DNA of 13,781 nucleotides from NCBI GenBank assembly GCA_005883365.1, contig VAXA01000262.1:1-13781 (forward strand), in the 5' to 3' direction. Both the position numbers and the translations under genes were made by a program. Of the stretch, positions 1 to 7,248 are shown one piece after another. Each line of letters starts with the position of its first letter. Within the stretch, counting starts at the first letter, position 1. The notes under the pieces are model-generated. The model made no database searches, was not told where the DNA came from, and worked only from the letters and a program-made list of their open reading frames with translations. The DNA comes from Actinomycetota bacterium. Its GTDB lineage: Bacteria; Actinomycetota; Thermoleophilia; Gaiellales; Gaiellaceae.

Positions 1-1039
1 CCTGCACACGCCGCTCCACGACCGGCACGTCGAGCTCGGGGCGCGGATGGTGCCGTTCGCCGGGTGGGAGATGCCCGTCCAGTACGCCGGCGTGATCGAG
101 GAGCACCGCGCGGTGCGGACCGATGCCGGCGTCTTCGACGTCTCGCACATGGGAGAGCTCGAGGTGGAGGGGCCGCGCGCGCACGAGTTCCTGCAGAGCA
201 CACTCTCGAACGACCTCGATCGGCTCGCGCCCGGAGAGGCGCAGTACACGCTGCTGACGAACGAGGACGGGGGAATCGTCGACGACCTCATCGTCTACCG
301 GGTCGGCGAGCACTCCTATCTCCTCGTCGTCAACGCCGCGAATCGCCCCGTCGACTACGCGTGGCTGAAGGACCGCGAGATTGCCGGCTCGGACGTCCGC
401 GACGTGTCCGACGACTGCGCGCTGCTGGCCGTTCAGGGCCCGCGCGCGATCGAGCGGCTGGGGCTGGCCCCGGCGGCGGCCTTCACGTTCGCCGAGACCT
501 CGCTCGACGGCATCGAGGTGATGGTCAATCGCACCGGCTACACGGGCGAGGACGGCTGCGAGCTGCTGTGCATGAGCGAGGACGCCGTCCGGCTCTGGGA
601 CGCCGTGCTCGAGCGAGGCGCCGTCCCGTGCGGCCTCGGCGCGCGCGACACGCTCCGTCTCGAGGTCTGTTATCCGCTCCATGGCAACGACATCGGGCCC
701 GACACCGACGCGATCTCCGCCGGCCTCGGCTGGGCGTGTGCGCTGGACAAGGAATTCGAGGGCGTAGACGTCCTCCGGCGCGTCAGGGCCGAGGGGCCTG
801 AGCGGCGTCTCGTCGCCTTCGTGATGGAGGAGAAGGCGATCCCTCGGCAAGGCATGCCGATCGCTGGTGGTGGCGAGGTGACGTCGGGCTCGCATTCGCC
901 GACGCTGGAGGTCGGGATCGGCATGGGATACGTCCCCACCGCGCAGGCGGAGCCCGGAACCGAGTTGACGATCGACGTCCGCGGCCGCCCGCGCGGCGCG
1001 CGCATCGTCAAGAAGCCGATCTACCGGAGGGAGGACTGA
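1..1039 (+). CDS. gcvT: Glycine cleavage system T protein (aminomethyltransferase), 5' end cut off by the window
   Basis: T-protein takes the aminomethyl group from lipoyl-GcvH and passes its one-carbon unit to tetrahydrofolate, releasing ammonia, in the cytoplasm. The frame is open from base 2, where the residues HTPLHDRHVELGARM precede the first ATG (47). T-proteins normally begin with such a TPL...H..LGA stretch, so the ATG at 47 is internal and perhaps only 5-15 residues lie outside the window. About 345 residues are visible, against roughly 360-370 for the family. Family signatures are FAGWEMPVQY, FDVSHMGE, the folate-site stretch GGIVDDLIVYR (Asp pair coded at 281-286), GYTGEDGCEL, GLGARDTLRLE, and a C-terminal barrel ending in VKKPIYR. 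The TGA at 1037-1039 is followed directly by the gcvH GTG, so the genes are surely co-transcribed. A glycine riboswitch, if present, would lie upstream of the window. The identification is firm. Confidence 0.96.
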   Translation, partial: LHTPLHDRHVELGARMVPFAGWEMPVQYAGVIEEHRAVRTDAGVFDVSHMGELEVEGPRAHEFLQSTLSNDLDRLAPGEAQYTLLTNEDGGIVDDLIVYRVGEHSYLLVVNAANRPVDYAWLKDREIAGSDVRDVSDDCALLAVQGPRAIERLGLAPAAAFTFAETSLDGIEVMVNRTGYTGEDGCELLCMSEDAVRLWDAVLERGAVPCGLGARDTLRLEVCYPLHGNDIGPDTDAISAGLGWACALDKEFEGVDVLRRVRAEGPERRLVAFVMEEKAIPRQGMPIAGGGEVTSGSHSPTLEVGIGMGYVPTAQAEPGTELTIDVRGRPRGARIVKKPIYRRED

Positions 1040-1435
1040 GTGGCCGCCGCCGAGAGCTATCCCGACGACCTGAAGTACCACGAGGAGCACGACTGGGCCC
1101 GCGTCGAGGGCGAGGAGGCTGTGCTCGGGATCACCTGGTTCGCCGGCGACGCCCTCGGCGAGCTCGTCCACTTCGAGCCGCTCGAGGTGGGCTCGAGCGT
1201 GACGAGGGGCCAGTCTTACGGCGAGGTCGAGTCGGTGAAGGCGGTCTCCGACGTGGTCGCGCCGCTCTCCGGGGAGGTGCTCGAAGTGAACCAGGCGGTG
1301 GTCGACGCGCCCGAGACGGTGAACGAGGATCCGTACGGCACCGGCTGGCTGATCCGGATCCGCCTCTCCGATCCGAACGAGCCCGGGGCCCTGCTCGACG
1401 CGGACGCATATCGGCAGCTGCTGGCCGATCAGTGA
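1040..1435 (+). CDS. gcvH: Glycine cleavage system H protein (lipoyl carrier)
   Basis: H-protein carries the aminomethyl intermediate on a lipoyl arm between P-, T- and L-proteins. The product has 131 residues, the usual family length. The lipoylated lysine is K67 in GEVESVKAVSD, within the family's hairpin, and the C-terminal NEDPYGTGWLIRI is also typical. The stretch ITWFAGDALGELVHFEPLEVG differs from the common ITDYAQ..LGD(I/V)VFVELPEVG by aromatic and proline substitutions. I believe this is lineage variation, since the fold-defining glycines are kept. The start is GTG at 1040, directly after the gcvT stop, with a strong Shine-Dalgarno stretch GGAGGGAGGA at 1026-1035 inside the end of gcvT. 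The stop overlaps the gcvPA start by four bases. A lipoate ligase or LipA/LipB must be supplied from elsewhere. Confidence 0.96.
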   Translation: MAAAESYPDDLKYHEEHDWARVEGEEAVLGITWFAGDALGELVHFEPLEVGSSVTRGQSYGEVESVKAVSDVVAPLSGEVLEVNQAVVDAPETVNEDPYGTGWLIRIRLSDPNEPGALLDADAYRQLLADQ

Positions 1436-2787
1436 CGCAGCAGCACCCTTTCCTCGCGCTAACGGACTCCGACCGGGAGGAGATGCTGGGGGCGATCGGC
1501 GTCGGCACGGTCGACGAGCTCTTCCGCGACCTGCCGGAGGCGGTCCGTCTCGGACGCGAGCTCCGCCTCGAGCCGCCACTGTCCGAGCAAGAGGTCTACG
1601 CGCACGTCGCCGCTCTCGCGGAGAGGAACGCCGACGCGAGCCGTGAGCTCTCCTTCCTCGGCGCGGGGATCTACGACCACTACGTGCCCGCGGTCGTCGA
1701 CACGATCCTCCAGCGCGGCGAGCTGCTGACCGCGTACACGCCGTACCAGCCGGAGATGAGCCAGGGCGTGCTCCAGGCGATCTTCGAGTACCAGACCGCG
1801 ATCTGCGAGCTCACCGGGATGGACGTCTCCAACGCGTCCGGCTACGACGGGACAAGCGTCGCTGCGGACGCGTGTTACGTCGCGAAGCACGCGACGGGCC
1901 GCAGCAAGGTCGTCGTGACCGAGGCCACGAACCCGCAGGTACGGCAGGTCGTCAGGACGTACGCCGCCGGGTTCGGGCTCGAGATCGTCGAGGTGCCGCA
2001 CCGGAACGGGACGACTGACCCGGACGAGCTGGAACGCGCCGCAGTCGACGCCGCAGCGGTGATCTTCCAGCAGCCGAACTTCTTCGGCTGCCTCGAGCCG
2101 GCGCCCGATCTCGTAGCGCGTGCGACGGAAGCGGGTGCGCTGCCGGTTGCACACGTCGACCTCCTCTCCCTCGGCGTGCTCGAGGCGCCGGGTCGCTACG
2201 GAGCCGCACTGGCGCTGGGCGAAGGACAGGCGGCAGGGAACTTCCCGTCCTTCGGCGGTCCGCACTACGGAGTCCTGGCGGCACGCGAGGAATTCATCCG
2301 GCGCATGCCGGGGCGCATCGTCGGCGAGACGGTAGACACCGCGCGCGAGCGCGGCTATGTCCTCACCCTGCAGACCCGGGAGCAGCACATTCGGCGGGAG
2401 AAGGCCACCTCGAACATCACCACGAACCAGACGCTGCTCGCGCTCGGCGGGCTCGTCTATCTCACGTGGCTCGGGCCGCAGGGGCTGCGGGAGCTGGGGG
2501 AGACCTGCCTGTCGCTCGCTGCGTATGCGAAGCAGCGCCTCGCAGAGCAGGCAGGACTCGAGTGCGTGTTCGCAGGGCAGACAACGTTCAAGGAGTTTGC
2601 CGTCCGCGTCGGACGGAACGCGCGCGAGGTTGTGGCGGCGGCGCGGGAGCGCGGCGTCCATCCCGGCTACGCGCTCGGCCGCGACTACGAGGGGATGGAC
2701 GACGTGCTGCTCGTGGCGATCACCGAGCGCCGGACGCCGGACGAAATCGACCGGCTCGCCGACGTGCTTGCCGAGGTTGCCGGATGA
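1432..2787 (+). CDS. gcvPA: Glycine dehydrogenase (decarboxylating) subunit 1
   Basis: This is the N-terminal half of P-protein. With subunit 2 it decarboxylates glycine on PLP and hands the aminomethyl group to lipoyl-GcvH. The 451 residues match the usual subunit 1 length. Family features in order are the N-terminal TDSDREEMLGAIGV.TVDELF, then SFLGAGIYDHYVPAVVD, LLTAYTPYQPEMSQGVLQAIFEYQ, DVSNASGYDGTSVAADA, NFPSFGGPHYG and EKATSNITTNQTL. The PLP lysine sits in the partner subunit, as expected for the split form. The start is GTG at 1432, overlapping the gcvH TGA by four bases (GTGA). No clear Shine-Dalgarno is visible, so translation is probably coupled to gcvH. The TGA at 2785-2787 overlaps the ATG of gcvPB. 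The arrangement keeps PA and PB production linked. Firm identification. Confidence 0.96.
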   Translation: MTQQHPFLALTDSDREEMLGAIGVGTVDELFRDLPEAVRLGRELRLEPPLSEQEVYAHVAALAERNADASRELSFLGAGIYDHYVPAVVDTILQRGELLTAYTPYQPEMSQGVLQAIFEYQTAICELTGMDVSNASGYDGTSVAADACYVAKHATGRSKVVVTEATNPQVRQVVRTYAAGFGLEIVEVPHRNGTTDPDELERAAVDAAAVIFQQPNFFGCLEPAPDLVARATEAGALPVAHVDLLSLGVLEAPGRYGAALALGEGQAAGNFPSFGGPHYGVLAAREEFIRRMPGRIVGETVDTARERGYVLTLQTREQHIRREKATSNITTNQTLLALGGLVYLTWLGPQGLRELGETCLSLAAYAKQRLAEQAGLECVFAGQTTFKEFAVRVGRNAREVVAAARERGVHPGYALGRDYEGMDDVLLVAITERRTPDEIDRLADVLAEVAG

Positions 2788-4289
2788 AGCTCATCTACGA
2801 GAAGTCGCAGGCGGGACGGCGCGCGTCGGCGCTACCGCGCTACGAGAACCTGCCGTCGCCGCCCGAGCTCCCCGAAGAGCTCCGCCGCAGCGAGCCTCCG
2901 CGCCTGGCCGAGGTGCCGGAGTTCGAGCTCGTCCGTCACTTCACCGAACTCTCGACGCGCAATTTCGGCGTCGACACCGGCTTCTATCCGCTCGGCTCCT
3001 GCACGATGAAGTACAACCCGCGGATCAACGAGCGCCTCGCGGCGCTACCGGGGTTCGCGCGGCTCCATCCGCTCCAGGACGAGGACGGGGCGCAGGGCGC
3101 TCTCGAGCTGATGTGGCGGCTGCAGGAGATCCTCGCCGAGGTGACGGGGCTCCACGCGGTCTCGCTCCAGCCGGCCGCCGGCTCGCAGGGAGAGCTGACG
3201 GGGCTCCTGCTCGTCCGCGCCTACTTCGCCGCGCGTGGCGAGGCGGAGCAGCGGCGGACGGTCGTGATCCCCGACACGGCGCACGGGACGAACCCGGCCT
3301 CGGTGACGATGGCGGGCTACGAGCTCACGCCGGTCCGTACTGACGCGCGCGGCAACATCGACGTCGACGACTTGCGCGGCAAGGTCGACGAGCACACCGC
3401 CGCGCTCATGCTCACGAACCCCTCCACGGTCGGCCTCTTCGACGAGAACATCGAGGAGATCGAACGGATCTTCCACGGCGTCGGCGCGCTCATGTACTAC
3501 GACGGCGCGAACCTCAACGCGGTGTGCGGCATCTCCCGCCCGGGCGACATGGGCTTCGACATCGTCCACATCAACCTGCACAAGACGTTCTCGCAGCCCC
3601 ACGGCGGAGGCGGCCCGGGTGGCGGCCCGGTCGCGGTGCGTGAGAGCCTCGAGCCGTTCCTGCCGGTGCCCGCCGTCGTGCAGCAGGACGAAGGCCGCTT
3701 CGGCCTCGAGTACGACCGCCCGCAGACGATCGGCAAGGTGCGCGGCTTCACAGGACCGTTCGGCGTCTTCGTCCGGTCGTACGCGTTCCTGCGGATGTGG
3801 GGGCCGCGGCTCCGTGAGATGTCTGAGGTGGCCGTGCTCAACGCGAACTACGTGCTGGCGCGGCTGAAGGAGGCCTACGACCTCCCGTTCGACCGGCTTT
3901 GCATGCACGAGTTCGTCCTCTCAGCGCGGACGCTGAAGCGGGAGCACGGCTGCACGGCGCTCGACGTGGCGAAGCGGCTGATGGACTACAGCTTCCACCC
4001 GCCGACGATCTACTTCCCGCTCATCGTCCCGGAGGCGCTGATGATCGAGCCGACGGAGACCGAGGCGAAGGAGACGCTCGACGCCTTCTGCGACGCGATG
4101 CTCGCGATCGTCCGCGAGGCGGGCGAGGAGCCGGAGCTGCTGAAGGAGGCGCCGCATCACCGGCCTGTCAAGCGGCTCGACGAGGTCCGGGCGGCGAAGC
4201 GTCCCGTCGTCAAGTACGGCTTCGAGGAACACCCCGACGCGAAGGGCGAGCCGAAGGTGGCCGCCGCCGAGGCGCCCAAGGGCGTCTAG
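2784..4289 (+). CDS. gcvPB: Glycine dehydrogenase (decarboxylating) subunit 2, PLP-bearing
   Basis: This is the C-terminal, PLP-binding half of P-protein and works as a heterotetramer with GcvPA. The product has 501 residues from the ATG at 2784, which overlaps the gcvPA stop by four bases (ATGA) and has GAGG at 2773-2776 as a weak ribosome site. The frame stays open farther upstream, but that part is a shadow of gcvPA; family homology begins at MKLIYEKSQAG. Diagnostic blocks are FYPLGSCTMKYNPR, SLQPAAGSQGELTG, PDTAHGTNPASVTMAGYE, the PLP lysine K267 in HINLHKTFSQPHGGGGPGGGPV, and HEFVLSARTLK. The C-terminal tail of about 25 residues (GEPKVAAAEAPKGV at the end) is alanine- and lysine-rich and probably unstructured. 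This is the last gene of the operon, followed 34 bases later by a hairpin. Confidence 0.96.
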   Translation: MKLIYEKSQAGRRASALPRYENLPSPPELPEELRRSEPPRLAEVPEFELVRHFTELSTRNFGVDTGFYPLGSCTMKYNPRINERLAALPGFARLHPLQDEDGAQGALELMWRLQEILAEVTGLHAVSLQPAAGSQGELTGLLLVRAYFAARGEAEQRRTVVIPDTAHGTNPASVTMAGYELTPVRTDARGNIDVDDLRGKVDEHTAALMLTNPSTVGLFDENIEEIERIFHGVGALMYYDGANLNAVCGISRPGDMGFDIVHINLHKTFSQPHGGGGPGGGPVAVRESLEPFLPVPAVVQQDEGRFGLEYDRPQTIGKVRGFTGPFGVFVRSYAFLRMWGPRLREMSEVAVLNANYVLARLKEAYDLPFDRLCMHEFVLSARTLKREHGCTALDVAKRLMDYSFHPPTIYFPLIVPEALMIEPTETEAKETLDAFCDAMLAIVREAGEEPELLKEAPHHRPVKRLDEVRAAKRPVVKYGFEEHPDAKGEPKVAAAEAPKGV

Positions 4290-4322
4290 CTCGGCGGCGC
4301 GAGAGGCAACCGGCCGGAGCGA

Positions 4323-4354
4323 CAGGCCCCGGGCGGGTGCCCGCCCGGGGCCTG
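4323..4354. terminator. GC-rich hairpin between convergent genes
   Basis: A perfect inverted repeat of 15 bp has left arm CAGGCCCCGGGCGGG (4323-4337) and right arm CCCGCCCGGGGCCTG (4340-4354). In practice the loop is about 4 nt (GTGC). It lies in the 89 bp gap between the stop of gcvPB (+, 4289) and the stop of the beta-propeller gene (-, 4379), so it can serve both transcripts. No T-run follows on either strand, as is common for terminators in high-GC actinobacteria. Function is inferred from position and stem strength. Confidence 0.8.
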
Positions 4355-4378
4355 GAGGAATCGGGAACGGATACCTCG

Positions 4379-5857
4379 CTACGAGCAGGCGAGGCCGTCG
4401 AGCCCGAGGCCGCTGTCCTGCTTGATGAAGAGCGGTCGGGCGGTCGGAAGCTCCTGCCCGGTGATGGGATCGAGCAGCATCGTGTCGGCGGTCGCGATCA
4501 GAACGCAGCCGCGGTTGTCGATTGCGTTGGTGAAGTAGTCGCCGAGCCGGCGGTCCTGGCCGGAGGCGACGCAGGTCGTTCCCTCCTGGCAGATCTGTCC
4601 CTCATGGGCGGGACGGCCGGAGGCATTCACCGTCTGGACGGCCGGACGCTTGCCCGTCGCGCCGCTGAAGTTCGCGTCGTAGACGTAGAGGTTGCTAGTC
4701 GAGGGGGCGCAGTCCGGGTCGACGACCGAGTCGTACTGATACCAGACAACGGACACGTTGCCGGCGTTGCCCGCCGCGACCCACGGCCAGAGCACGCGCG
4801 TGCCGGGATGGGCGACGACGAACGGCTTCGCCCACGTCTTCCCCTGGTCCTTGGTGTAGGTCATCATGATCGAGTTGGCGAGCGGCGTCTCGGCGCCGTT
4901 GCAGCCGCCGCTCGTGCCCGCCGCGCGCGCGTCGGTGTCCCAGACGACGTAGATCGTGTTGGCGCTGTCGATCGCGATCGCCGGCCAGTGCGCGAAGAGC
5001 GTCGTCGAGTGCACGCCCTCGTGCGGCGTGAACGAGGCTGTGCCGTCCGCGAAGGTCTGAGTCGCGTTCGGTGCGACGCTGATCCCGAGGCCCGTCGAGC
5101 CGTCGGGATTACTGAAGACGGCCGGCTCGACCAGGCTGCCGTCCTGGTGGTCGTAGTAGAGCTGCCCGTCGCCCGTGTACGAGGTGCCGTCGGCGAGTGT
5201 GCCGCTGTCGGAGACGCCGGTGGCCGAACAGGTCGCGCCGGAGTCTGTACTCACGAAGACCTCGTGCCCAGAGCCGCTGCCCTCGACGGTATCGGTGGCG
5301 AGGAAGACCTCCCCGGGCACCCCGCCGGCGAGCCATGGCCGGTCGCCGTCGTGGCAGTCGGCCGTTCCGGTCGGCCAGGTGAGGCCGCCGTCGGACGAGG
5401 AGAAGAGGGAGTCGTTCGCGAGGTCGATGCCGGTGTCGTAGATGTTGCCGCCCTCGTCCTGCGTCATCGACGGGTCGCTGAAGCCGGTGTTGATCAGCGG
5501 ATTGGTGAAGAACATCGTGTTGTTCCAGTTCACCGGCGTCCAGTTGAGGCCGCCGTCGCTCGAGGTCCAGATGCCGACCTGGTTGCGGTAGTCGCCCAGG
5601 TAGGACAGGTCGCCGCCGATGCCGTTCTCGACGCCCGGCCGGTAGAGGAGCGTCGTGCCCTCGTGGGCGGTGAACACGTAGGTGCCGGCTTTCGTGCTCT
5701 GGAGCACGAAGGGCTCGCCACCGGAGAGCACCTGCGACACATAGGTCGGCGTGCCAAAGCCGACCGGCACGGGCGCGCCCGCCAGGGCCTGGGCTCCGCC
5801 CAACGGGAGTGCGAGGCACGCCCCGAAGGCCAGGGTCAAGAGGAGTCGCTTTCTCAT
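4379..5857 (-). CDS. Secreted Asp-box (BNR/sialidase-like) beta-propeller protein, substrate unknown
   Basis: The 492-residue product begins with a Sec signal peptide (MRKR, then a hydrophobic stretch to about residue 25, with a likely cut near ALA-G at 25-27). Four Asp-box-like repeats (S/T-x-D-x-G-x-x-W) are visible: SSDGGLNW at 99-106, SSDGGLTW at 154-161, a degenerate STDSGATC at 203-210, and TKDQGKTW at 335-342. Such repeats mark sialidase-type propellers but also many non-enzymatic exported proteins. I see no convincing FRIP motif or arginine triad, so I do not call it a sialidase. The mature part carries eight cysteines (168, 210, 319, 383, 423, 429, 451, 491), which suggests disulfides outside the cell. 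The ATG at 5857 has GAAAGGA eight bases upstream; an in-frame extension to 5956 has no such site and would bury the signal peptide. It lies downstream of rlmN on the same strand, 353 bp away, so it probably has its own promoter. Confidence 0.85.
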   Translation of the reverse strand: MRKRLLLTLAFGACLALPLGGAQALAGAPVPVGFGTPTYVSQVLSGGEPFVLQSTKAGTYVFTAHEGTTLLYRPGVENGIGGDLSYLGDYRNQVGIWTSSDGGLNWTPVNWNNTMFFTNPLINTGFSDPSMTQDEGGNIYDTGIDLANDSLFSSSDGGLTWPTGTADCHDGDRPWLAGGVPGEVFLATDTVEGSGSGHEVFVSTDSGATCSATGVSDSGTLADGTSYTGDGQLYYDHQDGSLVEPAVFSNPDGSTGLGISVAPNATQTFADGTASFTPHEGVHSTTLFAHWPAIAIDSANTIYVVWDTDARAAGTSGGCNGAETPLANSIMMTYTKDQGKTWAKPFVVAHPGTRVLWPWVAAGNAGNVSVVWYQYDSVVDPDCAPSTSNLYVYDANFSGATGKRPAVQTVNASGRPAHEGQICQEGTTCVASGQDRRLGDYFTNAIDNRGCVLIATADTMLLDPITGQELPTARPLFIKQDSGLGLDGLACS

Positions 5858-6210
5858 CTCAGAAGTCCTTTCTCCCTGGCCGGTGCGACGACCACGCCCC
5901 CCGCGCGGCGTCAGGGAATCGCAGAGGCGGTGGCCTGGACGCCGGTGCGTGTGCACGCCACCCGTGCCCCGCCGCGGAGCAGCAGTTTCCGCCGGCCTCT
6001 CGGTGGGCTGCGACTCTGAGCCCGTCGCCTCACGCTGCGCAAGGGCCGATCCGTCATCGCCAGCACGACATGACCGTCGTCGGCAGCCGCCACAGCCGTG
6101 CGGGCAGCGCGATCACGACGCGCCTCCTGCCCGGATAGGCAACGTCTGAAACGGTGGCGTCAGGAGACCGAGCCCGGCACAGAACGGGCACCGCCCGAAG
6201 GCGAGGCGGC
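5858..6210. other. 353 bp intergenic stretch with no gene seen
   Basis: The stretch between the rlmN stop and the start of the propeller gene has open frames on both strands, but their translations are arginine- and proline-rich composition artefacts with no start context. The Shine-Dalgarno of the propeller gene (GAAAGGA, minus strand) is at 5868-5874. I could not pick out a convincing -10/-35 pair, although the promoter of that gene should lie here. Two weak inverted repeats are present: GCGTG-TG-CACGC around 5947-5958, and GGGCT/AGCCC at 6005-6023. Neither is strong enough to name. No tRNA-like or terminator-like structure was found. Confidence 0.5.
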
Positions 6211-7224
6211 TCACCCCGCCGGGACGGCGGTGTGGCGGTGTGGCTTCGGGGCCGCCGCCAACTGCCCGCAGGCGGCCTCGATGTCGCGGCCGCGCGTCAG
6301 GCGGACGGTCACGGGGACTCGCGCGCGCTCGAGCTCGTGCCGGAAGGCCGCGATCCGGTCGCGGGACGACCCTTCGTACAGCCCTGTCGGGTTGTACGGA
6401 ATCAGATTGACCTTGAAGTGGTCACGGCCGAGCAATGCCGCGAGCGCACGCGCCTGCTCCGGCGCGTCGTTCACGCCGGCGAGCATCACGTACTCGACGA
6501 AGACTCGGCGCCTCGTGGTCTGCGCATGCCGTAGGCACTCCGCGACGACGTCCGCGATCGGGTAGCGCTCGTTCACGGGCATGATCCGCGACCGCAGCCC
6601 GTCGTCGGGCGCGTGAAGCGACAGCGCAAGCCGGATCGGCTCGTCCACCTCGTCCACGAACCGCCGCAGCCCGGGCAGCCAGCCGACAGTCGAGATCGTC
6701 GTCCTTCGGTGCGTGATCCCGAGATCGGGCAGCCGCCGCGCTGCGGCGAGCACCTCGTCGAGGTTGAGCATCGGCTCGCCCATCCCCATGAAGACGGCAT
6801 GGTCGACCTCCGTCAGCCGCCGAAAGTGGAGCGCCTGGACGAGGATCTCCGACGCTGAGAGGTTGCGCCCGAACGCCATCGTGCCTGTCGCGCAAAAGGT
6901 GCACGTGAGCGGGCAGCCCGACTGGGACGAGAGGCAGAGCGAGCGCCGCCCGTCGCGATAGCGCATCAGCACCGCCTCCACCGGATGACCGTCACCGGTG
7001 CGGAAGAGCGTCTTCACCGTGCCGTCGCGCGCCTCGCGTTCGGTCTCGACGGAGAGCGTCGAGAAGGGAACGGCCGCTGCGAGCTCGTCGCGCAGAGGCA
7101 GCGGGAGGTTCGTCATCGCCGCGTAGCCCGGCGCGCCGCGCGCCGTCCACTCCCACACCTGGCGGGCGCGGAACGCCGGCTCGCCGCGCTCGTGCAGCGT
7201 CCGCTCGAGGAGGGCCAGGTCCAC
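6211..7224 (-). CDS. rlmN: Dual-specificity RNA methyltransferase RlmN (radical SAM)
   Basis: RlmN methylates C2 of adenosine 2503 in 23S rRNA and of A37 in some tRNAs, using two SAM molecules. The 337-residue product shows the N-terminal helical part (GEPAFRARQVWEW at 14-26), then SLCLSSQSGCPLTCTFCATGTM. In it, C104, C108 and C111 form the CxxxCxxC iron-sulfur site and C97 is the conserved cysteine seven residues before. GMGEPMLNLDEV at 147-158 and ISTVGWLPGL at 177-186 follow, then LSLHAP at 201-206, KVNLIPYNP at 271-279, and DIEAACGQL, with C319 as the methyl-carrying cysteine. All catalytic residues are present. The start is GTG at 7224, because family homology begins there and the upstream in-frame sequence runs antisense through the aldolase gene. 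The gene is divergent from the aldolase gene, with 24 bp between starts and no room for a normal leader. Confidence 0.95.
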   Translation of the reverse strand: MDLALLERTLHERGEPAFRARQVWEWTARGAPGYAAMTNLPLPLRDELAAAVPFSTLSVETEREARDGTVKTLFRTGDGHPVEAVLMRYRDGRRSLCLSSQSGCPLTCTFCATGTMAFGRNLSASEILVQALHFRRLTEVDHAVFMGMGEPMLNLDEVLAAARRLPDLGITHRRTTISTVGWLPGLRRFVDEVDEPIRLALSLHAPDDGLRSRIMPVNERYPIADVVAECLRHAQTTRRRVFVEYVMLAGVNDAPEQARALAALLGRDHFKVNLIPYNPTGLYEGSSRDRIAAFRHELERARVPVTVRLTRGRDIEAACGQLAAAPKPHRHTAVPAG

Positions 7225-7227
7225 CGG

Positions 7228-7238
7228 GCTACGGTAGC
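7228..7238. repeat. Symmetric element GCTAC-G-GTAGC in the rlmN/aldolase divergent spacer
   Basis: A perfect 5 bp inverted repeat with a single central base sits in the middle of the 24 bp between the GTG of rlmN (7224, -) and the GTG of the aldolase gene (7249, +). It contains or overlaps a TANNNT -10-like box on each strand, so it may be a bidirectional core promoter or a site for a small dimeric regulator. With only 5 bp per arm, chance cannot be excluded. Confidence 0.45.
7231..7236 (-). promoter_or_regulatory. Candidate -10 box for rlmN (TACCGT), leaderless
   Basis: TACCGT on the minus strand ends 6 nt before the GTG at 7224. A transcript starting 6-7 nt after a -10 box would begin at or next to the start codon, so rlmN would be leaderless, in keeping with the lack of any Shine-Dalgarno. 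I see no good -35 hexamer 16-18 bp upstream; that DNA is already inside the aldolase coding region. The call rests on position and the TANNNT pattern only. Confidence 0.4.
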
Positions 7239-7240
7239 GT
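7235..7240 (+). promoter_or_regulatory. Candidate -10 box for the aldolase gene (TAGCGT), leaderless
   Basis: TAGCGT ends 8 nt before the GTG at 7249, which places the likely transcription start at or just before the start codon. TACGGT at 7230-7235 is an alternative that would give a leader of about 7 nt. No Shine-Dalgarno precedes the GTG, and no clear -35 is seen. The same hexamer precedes the ABC ATPase start on the other strand (13689-13694). Confidence 0.4.
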
Positions 7241-7248
7241 CCGCGGTC

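Noticed and set aside
2466..2783. In-frame upstream extension of gcvPB (a 607-codon frame)
   Set aside because: The extra residues overlap gcvPA entirely in another frame and are arginine-rich; family homology begins at the ATG at 2784.
5800..5830. Cysteine 14 of the propeller protein as a lipobox
   Set aside because: The preceding residues are FGA, lacking the aliphatic residue expected at -3, and an ALA-type signal peptidase I site fits better downstream.
3899..6019. A 706-codon open frame on the plus strand over the end of gcvPB and antisense to the propeller gene
   Set aside because: It is explained by high GC (few stop codons in shadow frames). The translation is arginine-, alanine- and valine-rich without motifs, while the genes in the other frames have clear homology and signals.
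6191..6209. Inverted repeat CCGCC/GGCGG just past the rlmN stop as a terminator
   Set aside because: It has only 5 bp with a 9 nt loop in very GC-rich DNA and no T-run; too weak to call.
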